Origin: AC-32 sp049644305
GTDB lineage: Bacteria; Actinomycetota; Thermoleophilia; Gaiellales; Gaiellaceae
Length of the DNA: 35,840 bases
Direction of reading: 5' to 3'
Assembly: GCA_049644305.1 (NCBI GenBank)
Contig: JBARRQ010000179.1
Coordinates: 1 to 35,840, forward strand
The notes under the pieces were generated by a model. That model ran no database searches. It was not told where the DNA came from and saw only the letters and a program-made list of their open reading frames with translations. Both the position numbers and the translations under genes were made by a program. Shown here one piece after another: positions 1 to 7,792 of the stretch. The first letter of the stretch is position 1; each line of letters opens with the position of its first letter.

Positions 1-101
1 CCGCGTACCTCGTCGCGCGTGGCGCCGGGCACGCGCCCGCGGCCGCTGCCCACCAGGCGAGCTCGCTCGTGGCGGGCCTGCTCGGCCGGCGGGGCCAGTG
101 A
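1..101 (+). CDS. C-terminal end of a gene cut by the window edge
   Basis: Reading in the frame that starts at base 3, there are 32 codons before TGA at 99-101. The tail is Ala/Gly rich and contains GAGHAP followed by a probable helix. A G-x-GH-x-P pattern near the C-terminus is where many alpha/beta hydrolases carry the catalytic His, but this fragment is too short to assign. The stop overlaps the GTG of the next gene (GTGA), so the two are probably cotranscribed and translationally coupled. Confidence 0.5.
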   Translation, partial: AYLVARGAGHAPAAAAHQASSLVAGLLGRRGQ

Positions 102-493
102 GAGCGCTCGTCCGGACTGTCGACGGCGTCTTCGAGCTCGACCTCGAGGAAGAGACGGTGCTTGGCCGGACGGACGCGGAGGTCGAGCCCGCACGCCTGG
201 AGCTGTCCCTCCCCCGCTTCGTGGCCGCGGCGGCATCGGGCTCAACCGTCATCGCCGTTGTCGACCGGCGCCCGCCGTTGATGGTCTCGAACGACGCCGG
301 GCGCACGTGGCGCGAAGCGGGCGGCGGCCTCCCTGCGGGCCGGGCCGTCGCAATCGGGGACGACGATCCCGACTACGTCCTCTACGCAGCCCGCAACCGT
401 CTCTACCTCTCCGAGGACGGCGGCCGCTTCTGGCGATCCCTCGCCCCGGAGCTCCCCGTGATCGAGGCGGTCGCCCTGGACCGGCCTTCCTAA
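98..493 (+). CDS. Small Asp-box (BNR-like) repeat protein
   Basis: 131 residues from a GTG start that overlaps the preceding stop. Two clear Asp-box motifs are visible, SNDAGRTW (about residues 65-72) and SEDGGRFW (about 108-115). Each is followed by a short Leu/Pro segment, as in sialidase/BNR or Vps10-like beta-propeller blades. There is no signal peptide and the length covers only two or three blades, so it is either a short family member or a partner that completes a propeller with another chain. The function is unknown. Asp-boxes are structural and do not imply sialidase activity. Confidence 0.75.
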   Translation: MRALVRTVDGVFELDLEEETVLGRTDAEVEPARLELSLPRFVAAAASGSTVIAVVDRRPPLMVSNDAGRTWREAGGGLPAGRAVAIGDDDPDYVLYAARNRLYLSEDGGRFWRSLAPELPVIEAVALDRPS

Positions 494-506
494 AGCTCTA
501 TACGGG

Positions 507-665
507 TCAGAGAGAGCTCAGACGCCGCCGCGCCTGTTCGGCGAGCGAAGGGGCGGCGTCGCCCGGGGCGAGCTCGCTCTTCAAGCAGATCCAGATGATG
601 GCAGCGATCCACGGACCGCTGAATGCGATCGGAAGAAGCCAAGCCAACCACGGGTTCGCGGCCAT
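507..665 (-). CDS. Small single-pass membrane protein
   Basis: 52 residues: a hydrophobic segment at about residues 5-27 rich in Trp, Leu, Ile and Ala, then a short polar tail ending in ARRRLSSL. It starts at ATG 663-665. A CATACT box lies 6 nt upstream of the ATG (671-676 read on the minus strand), the same geometry as the leaderless starts elsewhere in the window, and an inverted repeat lies about 40 bp upstream. I do not recognise the family. Convergence with the upstream plus-strand gene and the clean boundary make it a credible small gene, but the coding evidence is limited. Confidence 0.5.
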   Translation of the reverse strand: MAANPWLAWLLPIAFSGPWIAAIIWICLKSELAPGDAAPSLAEQARRRLSSL

Positions 666-705
666 GCCCCCAGTATGCCTACAGGACTCGGGGACGAAAG
701 CCCTT

Positions 706-721
706 GTAACAGCATTGTTAC
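706..721. promoter_or_regulatory. Inverted repeat GTAACA-N4-TGTTAC
   Basis: GTAACA (706-711) and TGTTAC (716-721) are perfect inverted arms around GCAT. The repeat covers the TAA stop of the phzF-like gene and lies about 40 bp upstream of the small membrane protein on the minus strand. No T-run follows on either strand, so it is not an intrinsic terminator. It resembles a repressor operator for the downstream small gene. Confidence 0.35.
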
Positions 722-1563
722 CTGGGCAGGCGGAACTCGCCGCGGGCCACGACCACGGCGCTGCCGCCGACCTCGACCCGGTCGAGCTGATCGGCTGAGC
801 CATCGGCGCGCGCGTACAGCGTCGAAGGCCGGCCGGCCTCCACGCCCTGGGAGATCTCGATCTCCTCGCCGAAGCCGATCTTCCCGTGACGCGCGAGGTG
901 CACGGCGAGCGGCCCGGCAGCCGAGCCGGTGGCCGGGTCCTCCGGAATGCCCCCGAGGCCGAACATCCGGGTCTTCCAGCGCCTTCCGCTGCCCGCGAAG
1001 CAGTTCGTTCCGAGCGCCGCGGGCAAGCCGAGCGCGCCGAGGCCCGGCCGCAGCCGCGCCACGTCCTCTTCCGTACGCAGCGCGACGTACACGTGTTGCG
1101 CACCGTTGTCGTAGATCTCCACCGGCAGCTCCGAGCGCTCGACTCCGAGCGCCGCCAGCAGGGCGTCCGCGCCCTCGAAGGGCTCCCAGCTCGGAAGGGG
1201 CTGCTCCATCCGGCCGAAAACGATGCGATCCCCTTCCCGTTCGAGCCCCACCGGGACGATCCCAGCGCCGGTCTCGAGCCGAATTTCCGCGAGCAGCATC
1301 GGTTGCCCGAGCACGAACGCCGTCCCCAGCGTCGGGTGGCCTGCGAACTGCATCTCCAGCTCGGGCGTGAAGATTCTGATCCGTGCATGCCCACCGGCCT
1401 CCGGCGGCAAGACGAACACGGTCTCCGAGAGATTCAGCTCACGGGCGAGCCGCTGCATCTCGTCCGCACCCAGCGCGCGGGCGTCCGTGAAGACCGCAAC
1501 AGGGTTGCCCGCGAGGGGCGTGTCCGTGAAGACGTCTGCGACGACGTAGCGGAGCGTCCGCAC
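718..1563 (-). CDS. PhzF-family isomerase/epimerase
   Basis: 281 residues from GTG 1561-1563. The family is recognised by the N-terminal VFTDTPLAGNPVAV stretch (about 11-24), the conserved Glu in LNLSETVFV (Glu47, the catalytic acid/base of the family), FAGHPTLGTA (73-82), and the C-terminal EDPATGSAAGPLA segment. These cover both diaminopimelate-epimerase-like halves, so the gene is full length. Known members include PhzF of phenazine synthesis, but most genomic homologues have no known substrate. No phenazine genes occur here, so the reaction is unassigned. It is divergent from the SixA-like gene across only 36 bp, and its TAGGCT box 7 nt before GTG suggests a leaderless mRNA. Confidence 0.88.
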   Translation of the reverse strand: MRTLRYVVADVFTDTPLAGNPVAVFTDARALGADEMQRLARELNLSETVFVLPPEAGGHARIRIFTPELEMQFAGHPTLGTAFVLGQPMLLAEIRLETGAGIVPVGLEREGDRIVFGRMEQPLPSWEPFEGADALLAALGVERSELPVEIYDNGAQHVYVALRTEEDVARLRPGLGALGLPAALGTNCFAGSGRRWKTRMFGLGGIPEDPATGSAAGPLAVHLARHGKIGFGEEIEISQGVEAGRPSTLYARADGSADQLDRVEVGGSAVVVARGEFRLPR

Positions 1564-1570
1564 ACCGCCG

Positions 1571-1576
1571 AGCCTA
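1571..1576 (-). promoter_or_regulatory. -10-like box of the phzF-family gene (leaderless)
   Basis: TAGGCT on the minus strand ends 7 nt before the GTG at 1563, so transcription would begin at or next to the start codon. Confidence 0.4.
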
Positions 1577-1586
1577 CAGACGCCAC

Positions 1587-1592
1587 TATTCT
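1587..1592 (+). promoter_or_regulatory. -10-like box of the sixA-like operon (leaderless)
   Basis: TATTCT lies 7 nt before the GTG at 1600, and no Shine-Dalgarno-like sequence intervenes. It is divergent from the TAGGCT box of the opposite gene. Confidence 0.45.
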
Positions 1593-1599
1593 CCGCGCC

Positions 1600-1995
1600 G
1601 TGCAGCTCTACCTTGTTCGACACGCAGAGGCTGCGGACGGTGAGCCCGACGAGCTGAGGCCGCTCACCCCTGAGGGACGGAAGGCCGCGCGGTCCCTCGG
1701 CGAGCGCCTCGCCGCCGAAGGCATCCACCCCGACGCAGTCCTGACGAGCCCGCTGCTCCGCGCACGCGAGACCGGCGCCGAGCTCGCGCGACCCGCGGGC
1801 CTCGACCCCGAGCCCGACGAGCGGCTGGCTCCGGGCGCCACGGCCGAGGACGTGAGAGCGGCGGCGACCGAGCGCGGCGAGGTCGTCGTGGTCGTCGCCC
1901 ACCAACCCGACTGCGGCAAGATTGCGGCCGCGCTCACCGGCAGCGACGAGCCAGCCTTTCCGCCGGCGGGGATGGTCGCGATCACTCTCGCATGA
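1600..1995 (+). CDS. sixA: SixA-like histidine phosphatase
   Basis: 131 residues from GTG 1600. It begins with the phosphoglycerate-mutase/SixA signature LYLVRHAEA (the His of RHA is the phospho-acceptor). It continues with LTPEGRKAA, the conserved Arg in LTSPLLRARETG, and the second catalytic His in VVVAHQPDCG. The short length fits the single-domain SixA branch, which dephosphorylates phosphohistidine on proteins; small-molecule activity is possible. The stop overlaps the ATG of the ABC ATPase (ATGA), so it heads a three-gene operon. The functional link with the exporter is unknown. Confidence 0.85.
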   Translation: MQLYLVRHAEAADGEPDELRPLTPEGRKAARSLGERLAAEGIHPDAVLTSPLLRARETGAELARPAGLDPEPDERLAPGATAEDVRAAATERGEVVVVVAHQPDCGKIAAALTGSDEPAFPPAGMVAITLA

Positions 1996-2840
1996 CGGCG
2001 ATCACCGTCCGCGACCTCCGCAAGTCCTACGGCGAGCTCGAAGCGGTGCGCGGCATCAGCTTCGACGTCCAGGAGGGCGAGGTCTTCGGCCTCCTCGGCC
2101 CGAACGGCGCCGGCAAGACGACGACCGTCGAGATCCTGGAGGGTTACCGCAGGCGCGACGGCGGCTCGGTCGAGGTGCTCGGCGTCGACCCGTCCCGGGC
2201 GGGCGGCGACTGGCGGGAGCGCATCGGCGTCGTGCTGCAGTCGCCGGCGATGTACCAGACGCTCACCGTCGCCGAGAGCCTCTGGCTCTTCGCGGGGTAC
2301 TACTCGAGCCCGCGCCCGGTGGACGAGGTCGTCCAGCTCGTCGGGCTGCAGGAGAAGCGGGGCGTGTTGGTTCGGCGGCTCTCGGGCGGGCAGCGAAGAC
2401 GGCTCGACCTCGGCCTGGCGCTAGTCGGCGACCCGGAGCTGATCTTCCTCGACGAGCCGACGACCGGCTTCGACCCGCACGCACGCCTGCAGGCCTGGGA
2501 GACGCTCCGTTCCCTGCGCAGCCTCGGCAAGACGATCCTCCTCACGACGCACTACCTCGACGAGGCCGAGCGCCTCGCCGACCGCGTCGCCGTCCTGCGG
2601 CACGGGGAGATCGTCATTGCCGGACCGCCCGGCGAGCTGACCGGCGCCGCGACCGCGACCGAGATCCGCTACCGCGAAAACGGACGCGAGGTCGTCGTGA
2701 AGACCGACGATCCAACACGCGTCCTGCACGAGCTGACCGAGAAGGCGCTCGGCGAGAACCGCGAGCTCGAGGGCCTCGTCGTGACGCGGCCGACGCTCGA
2801 AGATGTGTACCTATCGCTGACGGGCGAGGAAGCCGAGTGA
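1992..2840 (+). CDS. ABC exporter ATP-binding protein (ABC-2 / DrrA-CcmA type)
   Basis: 282 residues. Walker A is GPNGAGKT (36-43), the Q-loop Gln is at about 83, the signature is LSGGQRRR (130-137), Walker B is LIFLDEP (150-156), and the switch His is in TTHYLDEAE (187). A C-terminal regulatory extension of about 70 residues is typical of DrrA/NatA-like ATPases. It starts with ATG overlapping the sixA-like stop and ends overlapping the permease GTG (GTGA). With the single following permease it would form a homodimer-based exporter for a drug, lipid or polymer; the substrate cannot be read from sequence. Confidence 0.93.
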   Translation: MTAITVRDLRKSYGELEAVRGISFDVQEGEVFGLLGPNGAGKTTTVEILEGYRRRDGGSVEVLGVDPSRAGGDWRERIGVVLQSPAMYQTLTVAESLWLFAGYYSSPRPVDEVVQLVGLQEKRGVLVRRLSGGQRRRLDLGLALVGDPELIFLDEPTTGFDPHARLQAWETLRSLRSLGKTILLTTHYLDEAERLADRVAVLRHGEIVIAGPPGELTGAATATEIRYRENGREVVVKTDDPTRVLHELTEKALGENRELEGLVVTRPTLEDVYLSLTGEEAE

Positions 2841-3595
2841 GGCTTTACCGACACGAGCTCAAGGGCGAGCTTCTGTTGTACGTGCGCAGCCTGGAGCTCG
2901 CCTTCTTCACCTTCCTGCTCCCGATGATCTTCTTCGTCCTGCTCGGCTCGACGTACGGCAACGACCGGATCAAGAGCGAGGGCGGTGTCCGCGGCTCGCA
3001 CTTCCTCCTGGCCGGCATGATCGGCTACGGCGCGATCTCGATCGCGTTCGCGGGGGTCGCCATCGTGCTCGTGATCAGACGTGAGACGGGCGTGCTCAAG
3101 CGCCTGCGCGCGACGCCTCTGCCGGCCCCTGCCTACATCGCGGCGGTGCTGTCGGCGTTCATGCTGGCGTTTGCGATCGAGGTCGTCGCGCTCGTCGCGC
3201 TCGGCCGGGTCCTCTTCGGGATCGGCATGCCCGACCGGATCGGCTCGCTCGTGCTGGCACTGCTGCTCGGCGCGGTCTCCTTCTGCGGCCTCGGGATCGG
3301 CGTCACCGCCCTGATCAGGAGCGCGGAGGGCGTCTCGGCGGTGATCAACGCGCTCTATTTGCCGGCGTCGTTCCTCGCGGGCGCGTTCTTCTCGCCGCAC
3401 TCGTTCCCGACGTTCCTGCGGTGGATCGCCGACGTGCTGCCGCTGACGTACTTCCTGCGCCTCGTACGGGGGATCATGCTCCATGGCCAGGAGATCTGGT
3501 CGCAGCCCGGATCGGTCGCGGCCGTTGCAGCCTGGGGCCTTGTCGGGGTGGTCGTTGCAACCCGCACGTTTCGCTGGGAGCCGTACGAAGGTTAG
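2837..3595 (+). CDS. ABC-2 type exporter permease
   Basis: 252 residues from GTG 2837, overlapping the ATPase stop. It has the ABC-2 layout: an N-terminal amphipathic stretch, then about six hydrophobic segments (roughly 20-40, 58-82, 102-128, 138-162, 170-192, 222-242). The motif ETGVLKRLRATPLP lies after TM2 and a LPLTYFLRLVRGIM stretch precedes the last helix; both are typical of the family. It is the partner of the preceding ATPase. Confidence 0.92.
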   Translation: MRLYRHELKGELLLYVRSLELAFFTFLLPMIFFVLLGSTYGNDRIKSEGGVRGSHFLLAGMIGYGAISIAFAGVAIVLVIRRETGVLKRLRATPLPAPAYIAAVLSAFMLAFAIEVVALVALGRVLFGIGMPDRIGSLVLALLLGAVSFCGLGIGVTALIRSAEGVSAVINALYLPASFLAGAFFSPHSFPTFLRWIADVLPLTYFLRLVRGIMLHGQEIWSQPGSVAAVAAWGLVGVVVATRTFRWEPYEG

Positions 3596-3615
3596 GTCCG
3601 GCGGGCTTCAGGCTA

Positions 3616-3621
3616 TACGCT
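3616..3621 (+). promoter_or_regulatory. -10-like box TACGCT, leaderless start
   Basis: TACGCT is followed by exactly 6 nt (TTACAA) and then ATG 3628. No ribosome binding site is present. Confidence 0.5.
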
Positions 3622-3627
3622 TTACAA

Positions 3628-3987
3628 ATGAGTTTCGCCGAGCCACAGCTGGCCTTCTGGGTACGCGAGGTCGAGCCGCCCGGAGTCGAGGTCCGGGTCA
3701 ACTTCGGCGTGTTCGCCGGCCGTCGCCCGTCGCCCGCCGAGATCGACGAGCTCGCCGCGTCGCTGCTGCCGAAGGTGGGCGAGGTCTCGATCGTGGCCGA
3801 GGAGCGTCACGAGATCGGCGAGGAGAGCGAGGCCTCGCTGAACCAGGTCCGGATCGAGGTCACGCCCGATCATCTCCCTGATGCCGGGCGCGAGCTCGAC
3901 ATCCTCTGCGGACGGCTCGTGGAAGCCGCAGAGACGTGGGCGCGCGGCTGCATCGCCGAGCGCCACGCCGAGACCGCCGAGCTCTAG
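3628..3987 (+). CDS. Conserved hypothetical protein
   Basis: 119 residues starting MSFAEPQLAFWVREVE. It is acidic and cytosolic, with no signal peptide or membrane segment. The body looks like an alternating beta/alpha fold: a beta strand VEVRVNFGVFAG, a helix SPAEIDELAASLLPKV, strands around VSIVAEERHEIG and NQVRIEVTP, then a long C-terminal helix with one Cys in GRELDILCGRLVEAAE. The start is fixed by the TACGCT box 6 nt upstream. I do not recognise a named family. Confidence 0.7.
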   Translation: MSFAEPQLAFWVREVEPPGVEVRVNFGVFAGRRPSPAEIDELAASLLPKVGEVSIVAEERHEIGEESEASLNQVRIEVTPDHLPDAGRELDILCGRLVEAAETWARGCIAERHAETAEL

Positions 3988-4007
3988 CCGGAGCCCCTGA
4001 CCCGCCC

Positions 4008-4013
4008 TATCCT
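4008..4013 (+). promoter_or_regulatory. -10-like box TATCCT, leaderless start
   Basis: TATCCT, then 6 nt (GGGTAC), then GTG 4020. It lies 20 bp after the stop of the preceding gene, giving the secreted protein its own promoter. Confidence 0.5.
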
Positions 4014-4019
4014 GGGTAC

Positions 4020-4847
4020 GTGAAGCTCGCTTTCGCCGCCTCCGCCGTCGCGGCGCTGATGGCCTGCGGGATCGCCGGGGCCGCTACGACGAAGCACGTC
4101 GTCGAGACGGCGGCCGGCGGCAGCGTCGAGGCCGACTTCTCGTACGACTACGACGCCAAGAACTACCGCTTCGCGAACCCGCACGTGACGATCAAGCGCG
4201 GCGGCGCAGTCCTGGTCGACGGGAGCGTCCAGCCCTTTGCGAGCTACGCCGAGGTCGACCCGGCGAGGTACTTCGAGCATCAGAAGTCGGTCGCGGTCGT
4301 CGACCTGGACGGGGACGTCGAGCCGGAAATCGTCCTCGATCTCTTCTGGGGCGGCGCCCACTGTTGCTGGTACTCGCAGGTCTACCGGTACATCGCCGGG
4401 GCGAACACCTACCTGCTGGCCACACACGTCTGGGGGAACGTCGCCTACCGGAGCGCCGACCTCGACCACGACGGCCTGCGGGAGTTCGTCTCCGCCGACG
4501 ACCGCTTCTCCTACGAGTTCACGAGCTTCGCGGCGTCGAGCTGGCCCGTTCAGATCTGGACGTATCGCGCCGGGCGGTTCCTCGACGTCACCAGGAAGTT
4601 CCCGGCGCTCGCCCGCCGCGACGCCCGCCGGCAGTGGGCGCTGGCCAGGAAATACCGGCAGGACAACACCGGCTTCCTCTCCGCGTGGGCCGCCGACGAG
4701 TGCCTGGTCGGGCACTGCGCCTCGGCGTTCAAGCAGCTTGACGTGCTGAGGCGCGAGGGGCGCGTCGGCCCGGGCTGGGACAAGACCGCGCGGCGGTACC
4801 TCGTGCACCTGCGGAAGTTCCTGCGCCGGCTGGGCTACCTGCGCTAG
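4020..4847 (+). CDS. Secreted FG-GAP/VCBS-like protein
   Basis: 275 residues from GTG 4020. Residues 1-22 form a Sec signal peptide (KLAFAASAVAALMACGIAGAA). Two calcium-loop-like segments, VVDLDGDVEPEIVLDLF (about 99-115) and SADLDHDGLREFVSAD, match the DxDxDG pattern of FG-GAP/VCBS blades. Between them is a Cys-Cys-Trp patch, GGAHCCWYSQVYRY. The C-terminal third is helical and basic with two further Cys (ECLVGHC), which may form a disulfide outside the cell. The function is unknown. It converges with the aminotransferase, sharing four bases at the stops. Confidence 0.75.
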   Translation: MKLAFAASAVAALMACGIAGAATTKHVVETAAGGSVEADFSYDYDAKNYRFANPHVTIKRGGAVLVDGSVQPFASYAEVDPARYFEHQKSVAVVDLDGDVEPEIVLDLFWGGAHCCWYSQVYRYIAGANTYLLATHVWGNVAYRSADLDHDGLREFVSADDRFSYEFTSFAASSWPVQIWTYRAGRFLDVTRKFPALARRDARRQWALARKYRQDNTGFLSAWAADECLVGHCASAFKQLDVLRREGRVGPGWDKTARRYLVHLRKFLRRLGYLR

Positions 4848-6235
4848 ACGCGCGCCGGCCGGCGCCGGGCGCCTCGTCCTGCGCGGGCGGCTCCGAGCGC
4901 AAAGCGGACCAGGGCGCGCGGCATCTTCTCGGCACGGGCGATCGTCTCTTCCAGCGCCGAGACGAACCACTCGAGGTCCTCCTCGGTGATCACGAGCGGG
5001 GGGATCGCCTTGATGACGTTCAGCCCATGCCCGGCGACCTGGCTCAGGATCCGGTGGTCGCGGAAGAGCGGCACGACCACGAGCTGCGAGAAGAGCCCGG
5101 GCTGGATGCGCTCGAGCAGCTTCCAGGTGCGCGAGCCGCCGGGCGGCTCTTCGAACTCGATCGCCCACAAGAGACCCAGCCCACGCACGTCGCGGACGAC
5201 CTCGAAGCGCTCGACGAACGGCCGCGTCCGCTCGAGCAGAAGCTGGCCCAGCCGCGCCGAGCGCTCGACCAGGCCCTGCTGGTCGAGCTCGCGAAGGGTT
5301 GCCAGGCCCGCCACCATCGCGAGGTCGTTCGGCGCGAAGGTCGAGCCGTGGCTGACCGCATTCGGCAGCGAGTCGAAGACGCCGTCGTAGACCTCCGCGG
5401 ACATCAGCAGCGCGCCCACCGGCACGTAGCCCCCCGAGAGCGACTTCGCGACCGTGATCAGATCCGGCTCCAGGCCCCAGTGCTCGAGCGCGAGCATCCG
5501 GCCGGTGCGGCCGAAGCCGGTCTGGACCTCGTCGACGCAGAAGAGAGTCCCGTAGCGGCGGCAGAGCTGCTGCGCCCCTTCCAGGTAGCCGGCCGAAGGG
5601 AGGTTGACCCCCTTGCCCTGGACCGGCTCGACGATGAAGAGCGCCACGTCCTCCGCGGCAAGCTTGTCCTCGAGCGCGGCGAGATCGTCCCAGGACACCC
5701 GCTCGAAGCCCGGCAGGAGCGGACCGAACCGTGTCGTGAACTCCGCGCTCGCATTCGCCGAGAGCGCGCCCAGCGTCAGCCCGTGGAAGCCGTGCTCGGC
5801 AGAGAGCACGCGAGACCGGCCGGTCGCCGCGCGACCGAGCTTGATCGCAGCCTCGACCGACTCAGCGCCAGAGCTGGTGAAGAGGACGCGCTCGACGTTC
5901 CCCGGCGCGCGCCGGAGGAGCTCTTCCGCGAGCAGCGCGGGGAGCGAATCGACGCCGAGCTGGACGGAGCCCGGCCGATCGAGCTCCAGCGCCTCGACGA
6001 GGGCCTCCCTGACGCGTGGGTTGTTGCGCCCGACGTTGAACATCCCGAACCCGCCGAGCACGTCCAGGTAGCGGTTGCCGTCCGCGTCCCAGAGGTACTG
6101 GCCCTGGGCGCGCGCCCAGCGCCGGTCGAAGCCGATCGTCCGCAGGAGGCGTACGAATTGCGGGTTGATCGTCTGCGCGTGCAGGTCGAGCGCCTCGGCG
6201 CCGCGCTCGTCGACCAGCTCCGTCAACCAGCCCAT
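4844..6235 (-). CDS. Class III PLP-dependent aminotransferase
   Basis: 463 residues, full length. PLP-site features: SSGAESVEAA (121-130), EHGFHG (147-152), EPVQGKGV (203-210), the PLP-pyridine Asp in CVDEVQTGFGRTG (Asp235), and the Schiff-base Lys in TVAKSLSGGYVPVGA (Lys264). The family acts on omega-amino groups (acetylornithine, ornithine, GABA, putrescine, beta-alanine, glyoxylate acceptors); the exact substrate cannot be set from these motifs. It starts 8 nt after the xdhC stop on the same strand, so the two are probably cotranscribed. A role disposing of nitrogen from purine breakdown is possible but only inferred. Confidence 0.9.
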   Translation of the reverse strand: MGWLTELVDERGAEALDLHAQTINPQFVRLLRTIGFDRRWARAQGQYLWDADGNRYLDVLGGFGMFNVGRNNPRVREALVEALELDRPGSVQLGVDSLPALLAEELLRRAPGNVERVLFTSSGAESVEAAIKLGRAATGRSRVLSAEHGFHGLTLGALSANASAEFTTRFGPLLPGFERVSWDDLAALEDKLAAEDVALFIVEPVQGKGVNLPSAGYLEGAQQLCRRYGTLFCVDEVQTGFGRTGRMLALEHWGLEPDLITVAKSLSGGYVPVGALLMSAEVYDGVFDSLPNAVSHGSTFAPNDLAMVAGLATLRELDQQGLVERSARLGQLLLERTRPFVERFEVVRDVRGLGLLWAIEFEEPPGGSRTWKLLERIQPGLFSQLVVVPLFRDHRILSQVAGHGLNVIKAIPPLVITEEDLEWFVSALEETIARAEKMPRALVRFALGAARAGRGARRRPARV

Positions 6236-6243
6236 GCCCGGGA

Positions 6244-7224
6244 TTATTGCGCCGCCGCGTGGATACGCCCGCTGCGGTCGCGGAGCCTGCCGCCTTCGCG
6301 GCCGGCCCGCACGGCCAGGATCTCGGCGAGGATCGAGACCGCGGTCTCGGCGGGAGTCTGCGCGCCGAGGTCGAGGCCCGCCGGACCGGCGAGCCGCTCG
6401 AGGCTCTCCTCCGGCACGCCCGCCTCGAGCAGGCGCTCACGCCGGCGCGCCTGCGTCTTGCGGGAGCCGATCGCTCCGACGTAGAACGCCTCGCTTGCAA
6501 GCGCGGCCCTCAGCGCGGGAACGTCAAGCCGCTCTTCATGGGTGAGGACGACGATCGCGGCATCGCGGTCGGGGCCGAGCTTCTCGAGGCCTTCGTCAGG
6601 CCAGGCCACAATGAGCTCGCCCGCGCTCGGCAGCCGCTCCACCGTCGCCAGCTGCGGCCGCGGATCGACGACAAGCGTCTGCCAGCCGAGAGCACCGGCC
6701 GCACGGCAGAGGGCCTCGGCGGTGTCGGTCGCGCCGACCACGACCAGTCGTGGCGGCGGGCCGAGAACCTCGGCGAAGACCGTCTCGCCGTCGAGCTCGA
6801 GCACGCGGCTCGGCCCCGGCTCGATCGCGCTCTCGTGCACGAGCTGTTGCTCGCCCGCACGCTCGCCTGCGAGGAAGGTGAGCAGCACGCCCGCGCCGTC
6901 GCCGGGCGGCTCCTTCTCTAGCCGCTGGACGAAGACGTCGATCTCTCCGCCGCACGGCAGTCCGACCGCCCAGGCCTCGTCGTCCGAGATCCCGTAGGAG
7001 AGCAGGCGAGGCTCGCCGGTGGCGATGACCTCGCCGGCCTGCACGGCCACGTCGCTCTCGACGCAGCCGCCGGAGACCGAGCCGAGGAGCTCGCCCCTCT
7101 CGGAGACGACCAGCTTCGAGCCCACCGGCCTGGGCGCCGAGCGCCGGGTGGCGACCACCGTCGCCAGGGCAACGCGGTCGCCGCGCGCCAGCCAGCGCGA
7201 CGCTTGATCACGGACATCGTGCAC
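6244..7224 (-). CDS. xdhC: XdhC-family molybdenum cofactor insertion/sulfuration protein
   Basis: 326 residues from GTG 7224. The N-terminal XdhC domain shows the family motifs ATVVATRRSAPRPVGSKL (21-38) and GSVSGGCVESDV (48-59), plus GLPCGGEIDVFV. A C-terminal Rossmann-like domain starts around PPRLVVVGATDTAEAL and ends with FYVGAIGSRKTQARR and DLGAQTPAETAVSI. XdhC proteins bind the molybdenum cofactor, help its sulfuration and deliver it to xanthine dehydrogenase. The xanthine dehydrogenase subunits lie about 18 kb away on the other side of the purine locus. A TACGCT box 6 nt before GTG gives it its own leaderless promoter. Confidence 0.92.
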   Translation of the reverse strand: MHDVRDQASRWLARGDRVALATVVATRRSAPRPVGSKLVVSERGELLGSVSGGCVESDVAVQAGEVIATGEPRLLSYGISDDEAWAVGLPCGGEIDVFVQRLEKEPPGDGAGVLLTFLAGERAGEQQLVHESAIEPGPSRVLELDGETVFAEVLGPPPRLVVVGATDTAEALCRAAGALGWQTLVVDPRPQLATVERLPSAGELIVAWPDEGLEKLGPDRDAAIVVLTHEERLDVPALRAALASEAFYVGAIGSRKTQARRRERLLEAGVPEESLERLAGPAGLDLGAQTPAETAVSILAEILAVRAGREGGRLRDRSGRIHAAAQ

Positions 7225-7228
7225 GTGG

Positions 7229-7792
7229 TCAGCGTACCGCCGGCCGTGGCGAATCGGCTGCGCCGGGCCGGACCAGTCTCGAGACGGTCAGGCCCGCCAC
7301 CGCGGAGCCCAAGGCGAGGTAGACCGCGAGCGCCCAGGTCGTCCCGCTGTCCGTCCCGGCGAAGACCCCGTGCGCGAACGCGAGCAACCAGACCGCGAAG
7401 TTCAGGTAGTGGGTGCGACGCCAGAAGCGATACGAGAGCCGCTTCCGGTAGTGGTTCGCGACCGCGAGCGCCACCAAGAGCTCTGCGGCAACGACGCCCG
7501 CGGCGACCGCCAGCGGCCGGTACGGCGCAGACCCCGGGACGAGCACGTTCGTGAGCGAGAAGGGCAGGTAGCTGTCGAGGAGAAGCGCACCGACGTGGAT
7601 CACGATGAAGGTGCCCGCGAGCAGGCCGACAAAACGGTGCACGTCCTCGAGCGCGAAGCGGGGCCAGCGTCTGAGGCTGACCTTGTTCGAGAGCAGCAGG
7701 CCGAGCACGACCGAGGCCGTCAGCAGCACAAGGGCGAGCATGCCGCCCGCGCGCGCGACGTACCAGGTCACGTTCGCCGCTGCAATGATCAT
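7229..7792 (-). CDS. Ferric-reductase-like heme membrane protein
   Basis: 187 residues from ATG 7792, which overlaps the apbE stop (ATGA). Five or six hydrophobic segments are visible (about 8-30, 48-68, 85-105, 122-142, 150-172). Conserved His residues sit in DVHRFVGLLAG, FIVIHVGALLLD, RTHYLNFAVW and LAFAHGVFAG, consistent with two bis-His b hemes in a ferric-reductase/MsrQ-like transmembrane domain. There is no cytosolic FAD/NAD domain, so it would need a partner. It is the last gene of the two-component-linked operon, downstream of a flavin transferase. Confidence 0.85.
   Translation of the reverse strand: MIIAAANVTWYVARAGGMLALVLLTASVVLGLLLSNKVSLRRWPRFALEDVHRFVGLLAGTFIVIHVGALLLDSYLPFSLTNVLVPGSAPYRPLAVAAGVVAAELLVALAVANHYRKRLSYRFWRRTHYLNFAVWLLAFAHGVFAGTDSGTTWALAVYLALGSAVAGLTVSRLVRPGAADSPRPAVR
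7231..7236 (-). promoter_or_regulatory. -10-like box TACGCT of xdhC (leaderless)
   Basis: Read on the minus strand, TACGCT is followed by GACCAC (6 nt) and then the GTG at 7224. It overlaps the stop codon of the upstream ferric-reductase-like gene. Confidence 0.5.

Noticed and set aside
706..721. Intrinsic terminator for the phzF-family gene
   Set aside because: The stem is short and AT-containing, and no T-run follows on the minus strand.
718..1563. Phenazine biosynthesis
   Set aside because: The gene is PhzF-family, but no other phenazine gene is nearby and most family members have other or unknown roles.
6244..7224. Selenium-dependent molybdenum hydroxylase maturation locus
   Set aside because: XdhC alone does not indicate it. 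The other accessory genes for that labile-selenium system are not seen.
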